NCBI GenBank assembly: GCA_020217115.1
Contig: JAIWOA010000076.1
Location: 1-10,000, forward strand
Direction: 5' to 3'
DNA from: Calditerrivibrio sp.
GTDB lineage: Bacteria; Chrysiogenota; Deferribacteres; Deferribacterales; Calditerrivibrionaceae
DNA: 10,000 nucleotides
A program made the position numbers and the translations under genes. Shown here one piece after another: positions 1-7,078 of this stretch; positions within the stretch are counted from its first letter, which is position 1, and every line of letters begins with the position of its first letter. The notes under the pieces were generated by a model. It ran no database searches. It saw only the letters and a program-made list of their open reading frames with translations, and was not told the DNA's origin.

Positions 1-1319
1 GGGCATCTGTACAATATGGAGCATATTATAGTGTTTACTCCAACAGATTTACCACTCCCTGTTGTTCCTGCAATTAGTAGGTGTGGCATCTTTGCAAGAT
101 CGGTAATGTATGGTTTTCCAGAAATATCCTTTCCCAATATTATTGAAAGTGGGGAGGATGCCTCTTTAAACTCCTTCGAAACTATAAGATCTTTTATGTA
201 AACTGTGCTCCTCTTTTTGTTTGGTAGCTCTATCCCTATTACAGATTTTCCAGGTATTGGGGCAATTATCCTTACACTAACTGCACTCATGGCAAGAGCC
301 AGATCATTTTCAAGTCCTGCTATTTTGCTTATCTTTATCCCCGGTGCAGGTTCAAATTCAAATAGTGTCACTATAGGTCCCGGTTGTATCTCCTTTACTT
401 TCCCCTGAACACCAAAGTCAAGGAGCTTTTCCTCGAGGATCTTCCCTTTTAATTTAAGTTCCTGTATCGATTCAGATGAATCTGTCTTTTCAGGTTCGTC
501 CAGAAGAGTTTCAGGTATCTGATATCTATTTGTGTTTCTGCTTGTATCTGTTAACAGATTCAATGTAGGTTTTTCTTCCTCTTTTCCCTTTTTTGTTTCC
601 TTTGTGTGGGTTACCTTCAAAGGTTGTTGTTTTATTAAAATATCAGGCTCATCCTCTTCTATATCTGCCGATGTTTCAGTACCATCATTGTGTGTAGCAG
701 AATGTTCCTTTTCGGGGGCATCCCCCCTTTTTACTGCATTTTTTGTCATTTCAGCAAGCATTACAAAGAGATCTATGAAAGAAAATTTTAATAAAAATGA
801 TAAACTTATAATTAAAATTGCTCCAAGTAGTATTAAGATACCGACCTTTCCCAAGATAGGCATCAGTATAATCTTTGCAAAAAGTCCAACAATTCCACCT
901 GATGGTTTTTCACTGTATAGTATATCGTTCTCAAAAAGTATACCCAATATCCCACTTGAGGAAAATATGAGAAGAATAATAAAAAGGAGATTTAAGGTAA
1001 ACTTGTATATTCTTAGCCCCTTTGTGTTCCTAAATTGGTACAATTGGAAACAAAGCATAAATACAACAATTGGGAAAATAATTGCAGAAAAACCGGTATA
1101 GGTTATTACCCAATCTGAGAGATAACTCCCAAATTTTCCGAGAAGATTTTGAACCTCATAGTTATTTTTTGATAATACTATATTACTCATTGATGGGTCG
1201 TTTGGATGATAGGAAAAGATCGCAATTCCAAACATTACAGATAATGCAACAGCTATGATTATAAGGGTATCGAATTTAAATTTTTCTGTGGAATAGCTGT
1301 TTTTCTTTTTATCTGGCAT
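1..1319 (-). CDS. ftsK: FtsK/SpoIIIE-type DNA translocase, N-terminal part (cut by window edge)
   Basis: Membrane-anchored, ATP-driven double-stranded DNA pump that clears the chromosome from the division septum and helps dimer resolution. I translated the minus strand from the ATG at 1319; 439 codons are visible and the gene runs off the left edge. Hydrophobic segments lie at about residues 18-36, 66-93, 106-129 and 143-190, matching the multi-span N-terminal anchor of FtsK. A charged, low-complexity linker follows (about 195-285), then the start of the motor domain. Walker A is GTTGSGKS at residues 418-425, preceded by MPHLLIA as is usual in FtsK; Walker B and the DNA-reading gamma domain lie outside the window. 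The linker is short, as in SpoIIIE-sized proteins. The ATG shares one base with the uppP stop (TAATG), and a GGTGGT stretch ahead of it can serve as ribosome binding site. Last visible gene of the ubiB-rnj-uppP-ftsK operon. Open forward-strand frames inside this interval are shadows. Confidence 0.95.
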   Translation of the reverse strand, partial: MPDKKKNSYSTEKFKFDTLIIIAVALSVMFGIAIFSYHPNDPSMSNIVLSKNNYEVQNLLGKFGSYLSDWVITYTGFSAIIFPIVVFMLCFQLYQFRNTKGLRIYKFTLNLLFIILLIFSSSGILGILFENDILYSEKPSGGIVGLFAKIILMPILGKVGILILLGAILIISLSFLLKFSFIDLFVMLAEMTKNAVKRGDAPEKEHSATHNDGTETSADIEEDEPDILIKQQPLKVTHTKETKKGKEEEKPTLNLLTDTSRNTNRYQIPETLLDEPEKTDSSESIQELKLKGKILEEKLLDFGVQGKVKEIQPGPIVTLFEFEPAPGIKISKIAGLENDLALAMSAVSVRIIAPIPGKSVIGIELPNKKRSTVYIKDLIVSKEFKEASSPLSIILGKDISGKPYITDLAKMPHLLIAGTTGSGKSVGVNTIICSILYRC

Positions 1320-2110
1320 TATAACCATACCACCGTTATTATTCCAACTATTAGACAGTATATTGCAAAATATTTTAGAGAAGCTTTTTTAATAAATTTT
1401 ATCATGAAATGTATGGCAAAAAATGCAGTTATAAATGCTACAAAAGCAGCAACAATATAGTGTAAAATGGCTTCCTCTGATATTGATGTTATATGTCTTG
1501 ACTGAAGCAATACTGCACCAAATACTGCAGGTAGTGACATGAGAAATGAGAATTCAACAGCCTCTTCCCTCTTAATTCCCAGAATAACCGATAAAGCAAT
1601 AGTTGAACCAGATCTTGAAATACCGGGCATTACAGATATCCCCTGCATTACACCCACCCAAAAACCTTTTACAGAATCTATAGCTTTATTTCCATTAAAA
1701 TTATCTGAGATGACCAATAAGACTGATGTGATTATCAAACCATACCCTGCATAAACTGTTGAAGAGAATATTGTATCTGAAAATTTTTCTATAGTAAGAC
1801 CTATTATTGCAGTAGGTATTGATGCATAGAATATTGCCCATAAGAACCTTTTATTATCATAGTAGGTTATTCTATATTTATATAAAAACAATCCAAAAAA
1901 TGCTTTTAAAAGTAAAGAAATTTTTTCTCTAAAATATATTATTACCGCACAGAATGTTGCCAGATGAAGTATTGTATCAAATAGTAATCCAGGTTCTTTA
2001 AAATCCTTGATCATAGACTGGGCTATTACAAGATGTCCAGAACTACTTACTGGCAAGAATTCTGTAAGACCCTGTAAGAGTCCCAGTAAAATAGCTTCAA
2101 AAAATCCCAT
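1319..2110 (-). CDS. uppP: Undecaprenyl-diphosphate phosphatase (UppP/BacA family)
   Basis: Integral membrane enzyme that removes a phosphate from undecaprenyl pyrophosphate, regenerating the lipid carrier for peptidoglycan and other envelope polymers. At 263 residues it has normal family length and is almost wholly hydrophobic, with about seven or eight spans. The first signature is QGLTEFLPVSSSGH at residues 13-26, holding catalytic Glu17 and His26. The second is PGISRSGST at 162-170, with the essential Arg166. The start is well supported: GGAGG lies six bases ahead of the ATG (positions 2117-2121). The gene begins inside the end of rnj (14-nt overlap) and its TAA shares one base with the ftsK ATG, so its translation is probably coupled on both sides. 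Overproduction of this family gives bacitracin resistance in other bacteria, but here it looks like the housekeeping copy. Confidence 0.96.
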   Translation of the reverse strand: MGFFEAILLGLLQGLTEFLPVSSSGHLVIAQSMIKDFKEPGLLFDTILHLATFCAVIIYFREKISLLLKAFFGLFLYKYRITYYDNKRFLWAIFYASIPTAIIGLTIEKFSDTIFSSTVYAGYGLIITSVLLVISDNFNGNKAIDSVKGFWVGVMQGISVMPGISRSGSTIALSVILGIKREEAVEFSFLMSLPAVFGAVLLQSRHITSISEEAILHYIVAAFVAFITAFFAIHFMIKFIKKASLKYFAIYCLIVGIITVVWL

Positions 2111-3701
2111 TTAATTCCTCCATAACATATGTTTTAACGATCGGTTTCATATCACAATTCTTTTTATAAAATCTTCTCACTGTAGAGGATATTGCATCTG
2201 CAAAAATAGTTCTATCTTCACCACTATTTTTTATAAGTTCAAACTGTTCTCTTATATATCTTTTCAGTTTTATGTCAATCTCTGTAGTGTTTTTTAAACC
2301 AAATGTTTCAATTTTAATTTCATTTTTTATTATATGAATGATTATAATGCCATCTCGAGCAAGGTATTTTTTTTCTCTAAATTGTTCATCATTGTACTCA
2401 ATATTGTTTCTCTGATCCACATATCTTATACCGGTATCAACATGTTTCAATGTATACCCGTCTCTATTAAATGATATCTTATTGCCATTGGTTACAAAGA
2501 TCGACTCTGTAAATTCGTATGGTTTAACGAGTTGTTCAAGGAGTCTCTGGTTAAATACTTCACCATGGACAGGTATCACATATTTTGGCATTAATTTATT
2601 TATTAGCCACAAAATATCTTTCTGGCATGCATGCCCTGAGATATGTATCCCATCTTTAAAGGTTCCATAATTTAAATATATGTCATTTTTTACTTTATTA
2701 ACATTTTTTTCATTCCCCGGTATTGTTTTTGATGAGAAGATAAAAAGATCTCCATACTTTACCTTCAGTTTTGTTCTTTCCATGCTTGCTATTTTTGATA
2801 GTGAACTGTTTGGTTCACCCTGACATCCAGTTACCAAAAAACATAACTCCCTATCTTCATACCTATCTGTATGATCTAACTGTACGATAAGATCTTTTGG
2901 AAACTGCAGGTAACCAAGATCCCTTGCAATGTTTATATTCTTTTTAAGGGAATTTCCCTCTATGACAACTTTTCTTCCAGATTTGATGCATGAATCTATT
3001 ATAAGCTTTATTCTGCTAATATTTGTGGAAAATGTTGTTGTAAATACTCTCCCTTCAGAGTTTTTCATCAGATTTTCGATATCATTATATAACGTTAATT
3101 CCTCTTTTCTATTGGAGGTATCAAATATATTAGTGGTATCTATAAATAGACATTTTATAGAATCCCTGAGATTTGATAATCTGTTTTTAGGGAATGCTTT
3201 TCCAATTAGTGGTTTGTTTTCAATTCTAAAATCTCCACAATGTAGATATTGTTCTCCATCGTGAGTTAGTAAAATAAAAAAGGCATCTGGAATTGAATGT
3301 GTAACCTGAATGCACTCTATTTTGATGTCTCCAAATTCCATGCTGTCCCTATCCTTGAAAATATTGAAGGATTTGGGTCGATATCTTGATTCTGCAACTT
3401 TATGTTTTATAAGTCTTGTTGCATAATTTCCAGCATATAAGGGTAAATCAAATCTTTTAAAAAGGTATGTTAACGCTCCTGTATGATCTTCATGCCCATG
3501 GGTTACCACAACGGCTTTTAATTTATTTCTTATTCTTTCCATATAGGAAAAATCTGGTATAGTATAGTCTATTCCAAGATGATCGTATTGGAAAAATTTT
3601 AGACCTGCATCTACAACTATCGCTGATGTTTCTGTTTCATAGATATAGCAATTACTACCTATTTCTCCAACTCCACCAAGAAATGATACAGATAATGTCA
3701 C
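2097..3701 (-). CDS. rnj: Ribonuclease J (metallo-beta-lactamase/beta-CASP nuclease)
   Basis: Cytoplasmic zinc nuclease with endo- and 5'-3' exonuclease activity in this family, acting in mRNA decay and rRNA maturation. The 534 residues begin with the typical SVSFLGGVGEIGSNCYIYE. Metal ligands are visible: THGHEDH at 67-73 (His68, His70, Asp72, His73), His135 in VTHSIPD and Asp157 in CGDFRIE. The beta-CASP part shows TGCQGEPNSS (291-300) and ISGHACQ (354-360), followed by IPVHGE (376-381), which returns to the lactamase fold and brings another metal-binding His. The C-terminal domain after about residue 445 ends in the family's usual basic helix (VRRFYKKN...KPIV). The HGE motif is followed by VFN rather than the more common YR. 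The start codon is GTG, overlapping the ubiB stop as GTGA; no strong Shine-Dalgarno precedes it, so reinitiation after ubiB is likely. Whether it acts alone or with a second RNase J cannot be seen here. Confidence 0.93.
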   Translation of the reverse strand: MTLSVSFLGGVGEIGSNCYIYETETSAIVVDAGLKFFQYDHLGIDYTIPDFSYMERIRNKLKAVVVTHGHEDHTGALTYLFKRFDLPLYAGNYATRLIKHKVAESRYRPKSFNIFKDRDSMEFGDIKIECIQVTHSIPDAFFILLTHDGEQYLHCGDFRIENKPLIGKAFPKNRLSNLRDSIKCLFIDTTNIFDTSNRKEELTLYNDIENLMKNSEGRVFTTTFSTNISRIKLIIDSCIKSGRKVVIEGNSLKKNINIARDLGYLQFPKDLIVQLDHTDRYEDRELCFLVTGCQGEPNSSLSKIASMERTKLKVKYGDLFIFSSKTIPGNEKNVNKVKNDIYLNYGTFKDGIHISGHACQKDILWLINKLMPKYVIPVHGEVFNQRLLEQLVKPYEFTESIFVTNGNKISFNRDGYTLKHVDTGIRYVDQRNNIEYNDEQFREKKYLARDGIIIIHIIKNEIKIETFGLKNTTEIDIKLKRYIREQFELIKNSGEDRTIFADAISSTVRRFYKKNCDMKPIVKTYVMEELNGIF

Positions 3702-5380
3702 CAGAGTTTTCCCGATCTAATTATTCCTATAATAAGCCCTAATCCAAGAAAACTGGATACGATAAAGCCAGATAGACCTAATACAGACATCCCGAAGATT
3801 TTTGGCCCTACATTGGCATATACCATAATGGATGAAGAAAGAATAATGCCTGCTATTACTATGCTAAAAGATAACCTGTTGACAGATTTGTCTATCTGTG
3901 TAGCAAATTTTTCCAGCCCCCTATGCACAAAATTAAAAGTTATTTTATCATTTAAAACCTTTGAAACAATTTTTTTGTAATCTTCTGGTATTGAAGTAAC
4001 CATGCCTGCATATGCTTTGCCATTGTTAAAACTCTTTAATACAATATTTTTAAGAGAGTATTTTTGTTTTATGATCCTTTTCGCGTAGGGTTTTGTAAAA
4101 TGTAAGACATCAAATTCTGGATCAAGTTTTTTACCAATAGATTCTAAAAAAGCAAAGGTTTTTATTATGTAAATGTAGTCTATAGGAAAGTTAAATCTGT
4201 ATTTTCTACCAATAGTTATGATATGCTGAAGTATCTTCATTGAATCTATTTCCCCTATATTTTTTCCATACACAGGAAGAATAACATCCATTAAATCCAA
4301 TTTTATTTTCCTTATATCCATGTCGGGATTGATTACTCCAAATTCTATCATTTCATTTACGAGACTGTTTATATCAAGCTTTATCAATGAAAGGAAGATA
4401 TCGCTTAAATGTTCAAGTAGTTCCGAGTCTATTTTCCCTATTATGCCAAAATCTAATATCGCTATTTTCCCATCATCGGTTATGAGAAGATTGCCGGGAT
4501 GTGGGTCTGCATGGAAAAATCCAAACTCAAATACCTGTTTTAAATAGAAATTAACCCCCTTTGATGCAATTTCCTTTAAATTTATCTCTTTTTCCTCAAG
4601 GGCTGATACATGGTCTATCCTTACCCCTTGTATCATATCCATTACAATTATGTCGTTTGATGAAAACTCTTTATATACTTTAGGGAAAATTAACGATGTA
4701 TCATTTTTGAAAAATTCACTGAATTTCTCTATATAAAAGATTTCAAGCTCAAAATTCAGTTCTTTATTTATCTGTTCTGACATCTCCTCTATTATCCTTA
4801 CTAACTGTATCTGTCTGGCTTCTTGAATATGTTTTTCTGCTATTTTACCTATTAACATGAGGATTGATATATCCTGTTCTACAAGTTTTTTTACTCCAGG
4901 TTTTTTTATTTTTATTGCTACAAACTGACCATTTAGCATCTTCCCTTTATGTACTTGGGCTATTGATGCAGAAGCCATAGGTATCTCTTCTATATACTCG
5001 AAGACCTCTTTAATAGGTTTATTTATGGAACTTTCTATGACAGGCTTTATCTGATCAAAGGGGAAATAGAGGGTATGATCCTGAAGCTTTCGTAGCTCAG
5101 ATATAACTTCCTCAGGAAATATGTCTGGCCTTGAAGCAAGAAATTGCCCAAATTTAATATATGTGGTCCCAAGTTCTTCAAAAAGTTTCCTTAACCTAAC
5201 ACTTGCTGGGAGATGTTGAATCTCTTTCTTTATTTTTGGAGATATAAATCTCATCAAGAAACCAAGTAATGGTGCTAAGTTCATTTCATATATGAGGGGT
5301 CCAAAACCATATTTGAGGAATGTTTTACCAATGTCTCTGAATCTTTTAACGTTCCCTATAGCTCTATGAATATTTATCAT
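3698..5380 (-). CDS. ubiB: ABC1/UbiB/ADCK-family atypical protein kinase-like protein
   Basis: Member of the UbiB family, membrane-associated atypical kinases/ATPases tied to quinone biosynthesis or lipid handling. The 560 residues show the family motifs in order: KFGQ at 76-79 (the KxGQ motif), the alanine/serine-rich nucleotide loop MASASIAQVHKG at 135-146, the lysine of VAIKIKKPG (Lys157), HADPHPGN at 290-297 (catalytic Asp and metal-binding Asn) and LDFG at 309-312. The last 50 residues form two hydrophobic helices, the usual C-terminal membrane hairpin. The position of the ExD motif reads ELN (207-209), with Asn where I expect Asp. No Shine-Dalgarno precedes the ATG; a perfect promoter ends six bases before it, so the message may be leaderless. 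The next in-frame ATG (Met33) would delete the conserved RDIGKTFLKYGFG region, so I keep this start. First gene of the operon. The substrate is unknown; a role in menaquinone or ubiquinone supply is inference. Confidence 0.92.
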   Translation of the reverse strand: MINIHRAIGNVKRFRDIGKTFLKYGFGPLIYEMNLAPLLGFLMRFISPKIKKEIQHLPASVRLRKLFEELGTTYIKFGQFLASRPDIFPEEVISELRKLQDHTLYFPFDQIKPVIESSINKPIKEVFEYIEEIPMASASIAQVHKGKMLNGQFVAIKIKKPGVKKLVEQDISILMLIGKIAEKHIQEARQIQLVRIIEEMSEQINKELNFELEIFYIEKFSEFFKNDTSLIFPKVYKEFSSNDIIVMDMIQGVRIDHVSALEEKEINLKEIASKGVNFYLKQVFEFGFFHADPHPGNLLITDDGKIAILDFGIIGKIDSELLEHLSDIFLSLIKLDINSLVNEMIEFGVINPDMDIRKIKLDLMDVILPVYGKNIGEIDSMKILQHIITIGRKYRFNFPIDYIYIIKTFAFLESIGKKLDPEFDVLHFTKPYAKRIIKQKYSLKNIVLKSFNNGKAYAGMVTSIPEDYKKIVSKVLNDKITFNFVHRGLEKFATQIDKSVNRLSFSIVIAGIILSSSIMVYANVGPKIFGMSVLGLSGFIVSSFLGLGLIIGIIRSGKLW

Positions 5381-5415
5381 ACCGTAATTATATAATAATT
5401 ATTATTGGCTGTCAA
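5381..5415 (-). promoter_or_regulatory. Perfect sigma-70 promoter of the ubiB operon
   Basis: On the minus strand TTGACA (5415-5410) is separated by exactly 17 bases from TATAAT (5392-5387). Both hexamers and the spacing match the housekeeping consensus exactly. Six bases (TACGGT) separate the -10 from the ubiB ATG, so the usual start distance places +1 at or within a few bases of the A of ATG (5380). This implies a leaderless or almost leaderless transcript for ubiB-rnj-uppP-ftsK. The spacer contains a 14-bp AT-only palindrome at 5392-5405. Confidence 0.85.
5392..5405. promoter_or_regulatory. AT-only 14-bp palindrome inside the ubiB promoter (possible Fur/PerR-type site)
   Basis: ATAATAATTATTAT is its own reverse complement and fills most of the -35/-10 spacer, touching the -10. 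Read as a 7-1-7 element at 5390-5404 it is ATATAAT-A-ATTATTA, matching 12 of 14 defined positions of a PerR-type box (TTATAATnATTATAA). Only A and T are involved, so chance is a real alternative in DNA of this composition. Confidence 0.3.
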
Positions 5416-5439
5416 AGTAAAAAATATTAAACAAAGGTG

Positions 5440-5468
5440 TTGACTTTTTTGCAACCTGGTTGCATATT
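5440..5468 (+). promoter_or_regulatory. Promoter of the znuC-znuB-zur operon
   Basis: TTGACT (5440-5445) lies 17 bases from CATATT (5463-5468), a five-of-six -35 with a four-of-six -10. The -10 is preceded directly by TG. Predicted transcription start is about 5475, giving a leader of roughly 35 nt before the znuC TTG. The two divergent -35 elements are only about 25 bp apart. The weak -10 and the palindrome lying between the hexamers suggest a repressible promoter. Confidence 0.6.
5450..5464. promoter_or_regulatory. 15-bp perfect palindrome, likely Zur operator
   Basis: TGCAACC-T-GGTTGCA is a perfect 7-1-7 inverted repeat filling most of the spacer between the -35 and -10 of the znuC promoter and overlapping the -10. 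The 7-1-7 layout is typical of Fur-family operators, and a Fur-family regulator gene is third in the operon it would control. Bound protein would block RNA polymerase, so zinc-dependent repression with autoregulation is the natural reading. No second copy of this palindrome was found by eye in the window. That Zur is the protein that binds it is inference. Confidence 0.65.
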
Positions 5469-5508
5469 TTCTCCATTACTGCTGAATATTTTTTGGTAAG
5501 AGGTAACA

Positions 5509-6288
5509 TTGAAAAATATAGTTGAGATAAAAAATCTTTCATACAAATACCCAAATGAGGATGATTTTGCCCTTAAAGATATAAATATTACCCTATCTGA
5601 TAAGGATTATATAGTAATTTTGGGGCCAAATGGTGGTGGTAAGACTACCCTTTTGAAGCTTATCCTGGGTATTTTAAAGCCTACCGAAGGAAGTGTGAAT
5701 ATTAAAGGTAAATTACCTGAAGAGTCATATAGCTCAATAGGGTATGTTCCACAACAGATAAATGTAAAAAGAGAATTCCCTATCACTGTGAGAAAAGTTA
5801 TCTCTTTAGGTTTGAAGGGGGATGTTTCAAAGCATAGACTTGAAGAAAAGCTTGAATCTATCGTAAATGAACTAAAACTTAATGATCTTTTGGATAAAAG
5901 GGTTTCCGAACTTTCTGGTGGTCAGCTACAGAGGGTTTATCTTGCTCGCGCAATTATTTCAGATCCAGAGATTTTGATATTGGATGAGCCCACATCAAAT
6001 ATAGATCCTTATGGCACCTTCTGTTTTTTTTCCTATCTTGAGAAGCTTAATGAAAGGATGACGATAATAACTGTATCCCACAACTTAAATATAGTAACAT
6101 CTGGAGCAAAATCTGTAGCCTGTGTAAATAAAATACTGTTATTCAATGATAAACCTGTAATCACAAAGGAGATGTTAGGTTTGATGTATGGTTTGCATGA
6201 TGCCCATTCCTGTCATTTTGGACATTACCTTGAAGAAGAGATAGAACATATACAACATTCAATGGGTGGTCAAAGTGGAAATATTTAG
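5509..6288 (+). CDS. znuC: Zinc/manganese-type ABC transporter ATP-binding protein
   Basis: ATPase of a metal-ion importer (zinc most likely), working on the cytoplasmic face with the ZnuB permease. All ABC elements are present in 259 residues: Walker A GPNGGGKT (39-46), Q-loop PQQ (81-83), signature LSGGQ (135-139), Walker B ILILDE (155-160) and switch His191 in TVSHN. The start codon is TTG at 5509, chosen because AAGAGGT (5498-5504) sits at good distance and because the protein then begins MKNIVEIKNLSYKYP, as homologues do. The C-terminal 30 residues are rich in potential metal ligands: His230, His233, Cys235, His236, His239, His247 and His250. This might be a zinc-sensing or docking tail. 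Its end overlaps the znuB start. Zinc specificity rests on the adjacent Zur-like regulator; manganese or iron cannot be excluded from the ATPase alone. The gene for the substrate-binding protein (ZnuA) is not here. Confidence 0.93.
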   Translation: MKNIVEIKNLSYKYPNEDDFALKDINITLSDKDYIVILGPNGGGKTTLLKLILGILKPTEGSVNIKGKLPEESYSSIGYVPQQINVKREFPITVRKVISLGLKGDVSKHRLEEKLESIVNELKLNDLLDKRVSELSGGQLQRVYLARAIISDPEILILDEPTSNIDPYGTFCFFSYLEKLNERMTIITVSHNLNIVTSGAKSVACVNKILLFNDKPVITKEMLGLMYGLHDAHSCHFGHYLEEEIEHIQHSMGGQSGNI

Positions 6289-7078
6289 CTATCAATTTAT
6301 GTTAAATGCACTAATAGGTATATTTATAAGTAGTGTTTTATGCGGTATTGTAGGTTCCCTAATTGTTGTAAATAGAATTGTTTCCCTTGCAGGAAGTATA
6401 GCTCACGCAGCCTATGGTGGAGTTGGTATTGCTTTTTATTTTGGATTACCAGTACAACTGATTACAATGCTGTTTTCATCTATTTCCGGGCTTATTATTG
6501 CTAAAATATCAGAAAACAGTTCACATAGATCAGACTCTTACATCGGCATACTATGGGCATCTGGCATGGCTTTAGGGATTATTTTGATAGATCTGACTCC
6601 GGGGTATAATGCTGACATTATGACATATCTTTTTGGAAATATTTTGACAATTACCAGTGAAGATCTGATAATTTCATTCTTAATATTGCTGATTACTTTA
6701 TTTGTAATCATAATATTTTATAATAGAATTTTGATACTTTCCTTTGATAAAGAATATGCTATGGTAATGGGATATAATGTAAGACTTTTAAATTATGTTA
6801 TCTATGTTTTGATTTCTGTTAGTATAGTGATATTGATAAGGATGACAGGTATTATAATGATTATGGCTATGCTTACAATACCACAGAACATTGCAATAAA
6901 AAGAAGTAAAAGCCTTTTTTCAATGATGGTGATATCTTCTATTCTGGTTATTTTTTTCTCTTTACTTGGCTTCTTCTTTGCGTATAAGTTTGATCTGTCT
7001 ACAGGGGCCACCATAATAATCTTTTCTGCATTGATCTATTTGTTGGATTCGGTATATTTATATGCTAAAAAGAGATGA
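6275..7078 (+). CDS. znuB: Zinc/manganese-type ABC transporter permease (ABC-3 family)
   Basis: Membrane channel subunit of the metal importer; a homodimer in this family. With 267 residues it has usual length and is hydrophobic throughout, with about eight membrane segments. Family landmarks are the IVVNRIVSLAGSIAHAAYGG stretch (30-49), the TYLFGNILTIT loop (117-127) and the TGIIMIMAMLTIP segment late in the protein. I chose the GTG at 6275 because GGGTGGT (6264-6270) lies just before it and the protein then begins MEIFSYQFMLNAL, like related permeases. A GTG at 6266 would add three residues and has no good ribosome binding site, and the ATG at 6299 would cut the first helix. The gene overlaps znuC by 14 nt and zur by 17 nt, which points to coupled translation. 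A polar tail (LYAKKR) ends the protein in the cytoplasm. Confidence 0.92.
   Translation: MEIFSYQFMLNALIGIFISSVLCGIVGSLIVVNRIVSLAGSIAHAAYGGVGIAFYFGLPVQLITMLFSSISGLIIAKISENSSHRSDSYIGILWASGMALGIILIDLTPGYNADIMTYLFGNILTITSEDLIISFLILLITLFVIIIFYNRILILSFDKEYAMVMGYNVRLLNYVIYVLISVSIVILIRMTGIIMIMAMLTIPQNIAIKRSKSLFSMMVISSILVIFFSLLGFFFAYKFDLSTGATIIIFSALIYLLDSVYLYAKKR

Noticed and set aside
16..1101. Three open frames on the plus strand inside the ftsK interval
   Set aside because: They are antisense to a minus-strand frame with clear FtsK features, including the Walker A motif and membrane segments, and resemble no protein I know.
1539..4547. Short plus-strand frames opposite uppP, rnj and ubiB
   Set aside because: They lie wholly opposite genes with intact catalytic motifs and lack ribosome binding sites or family features.
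6266..6301. Alternative znuB starts at GTG 6266 and ATG 6299
   Set aside because: The first has no good Shine-Dalgarno, the second would remove the start of the first membrane helix; GTG 6275 has GGGTGGT just upstream.
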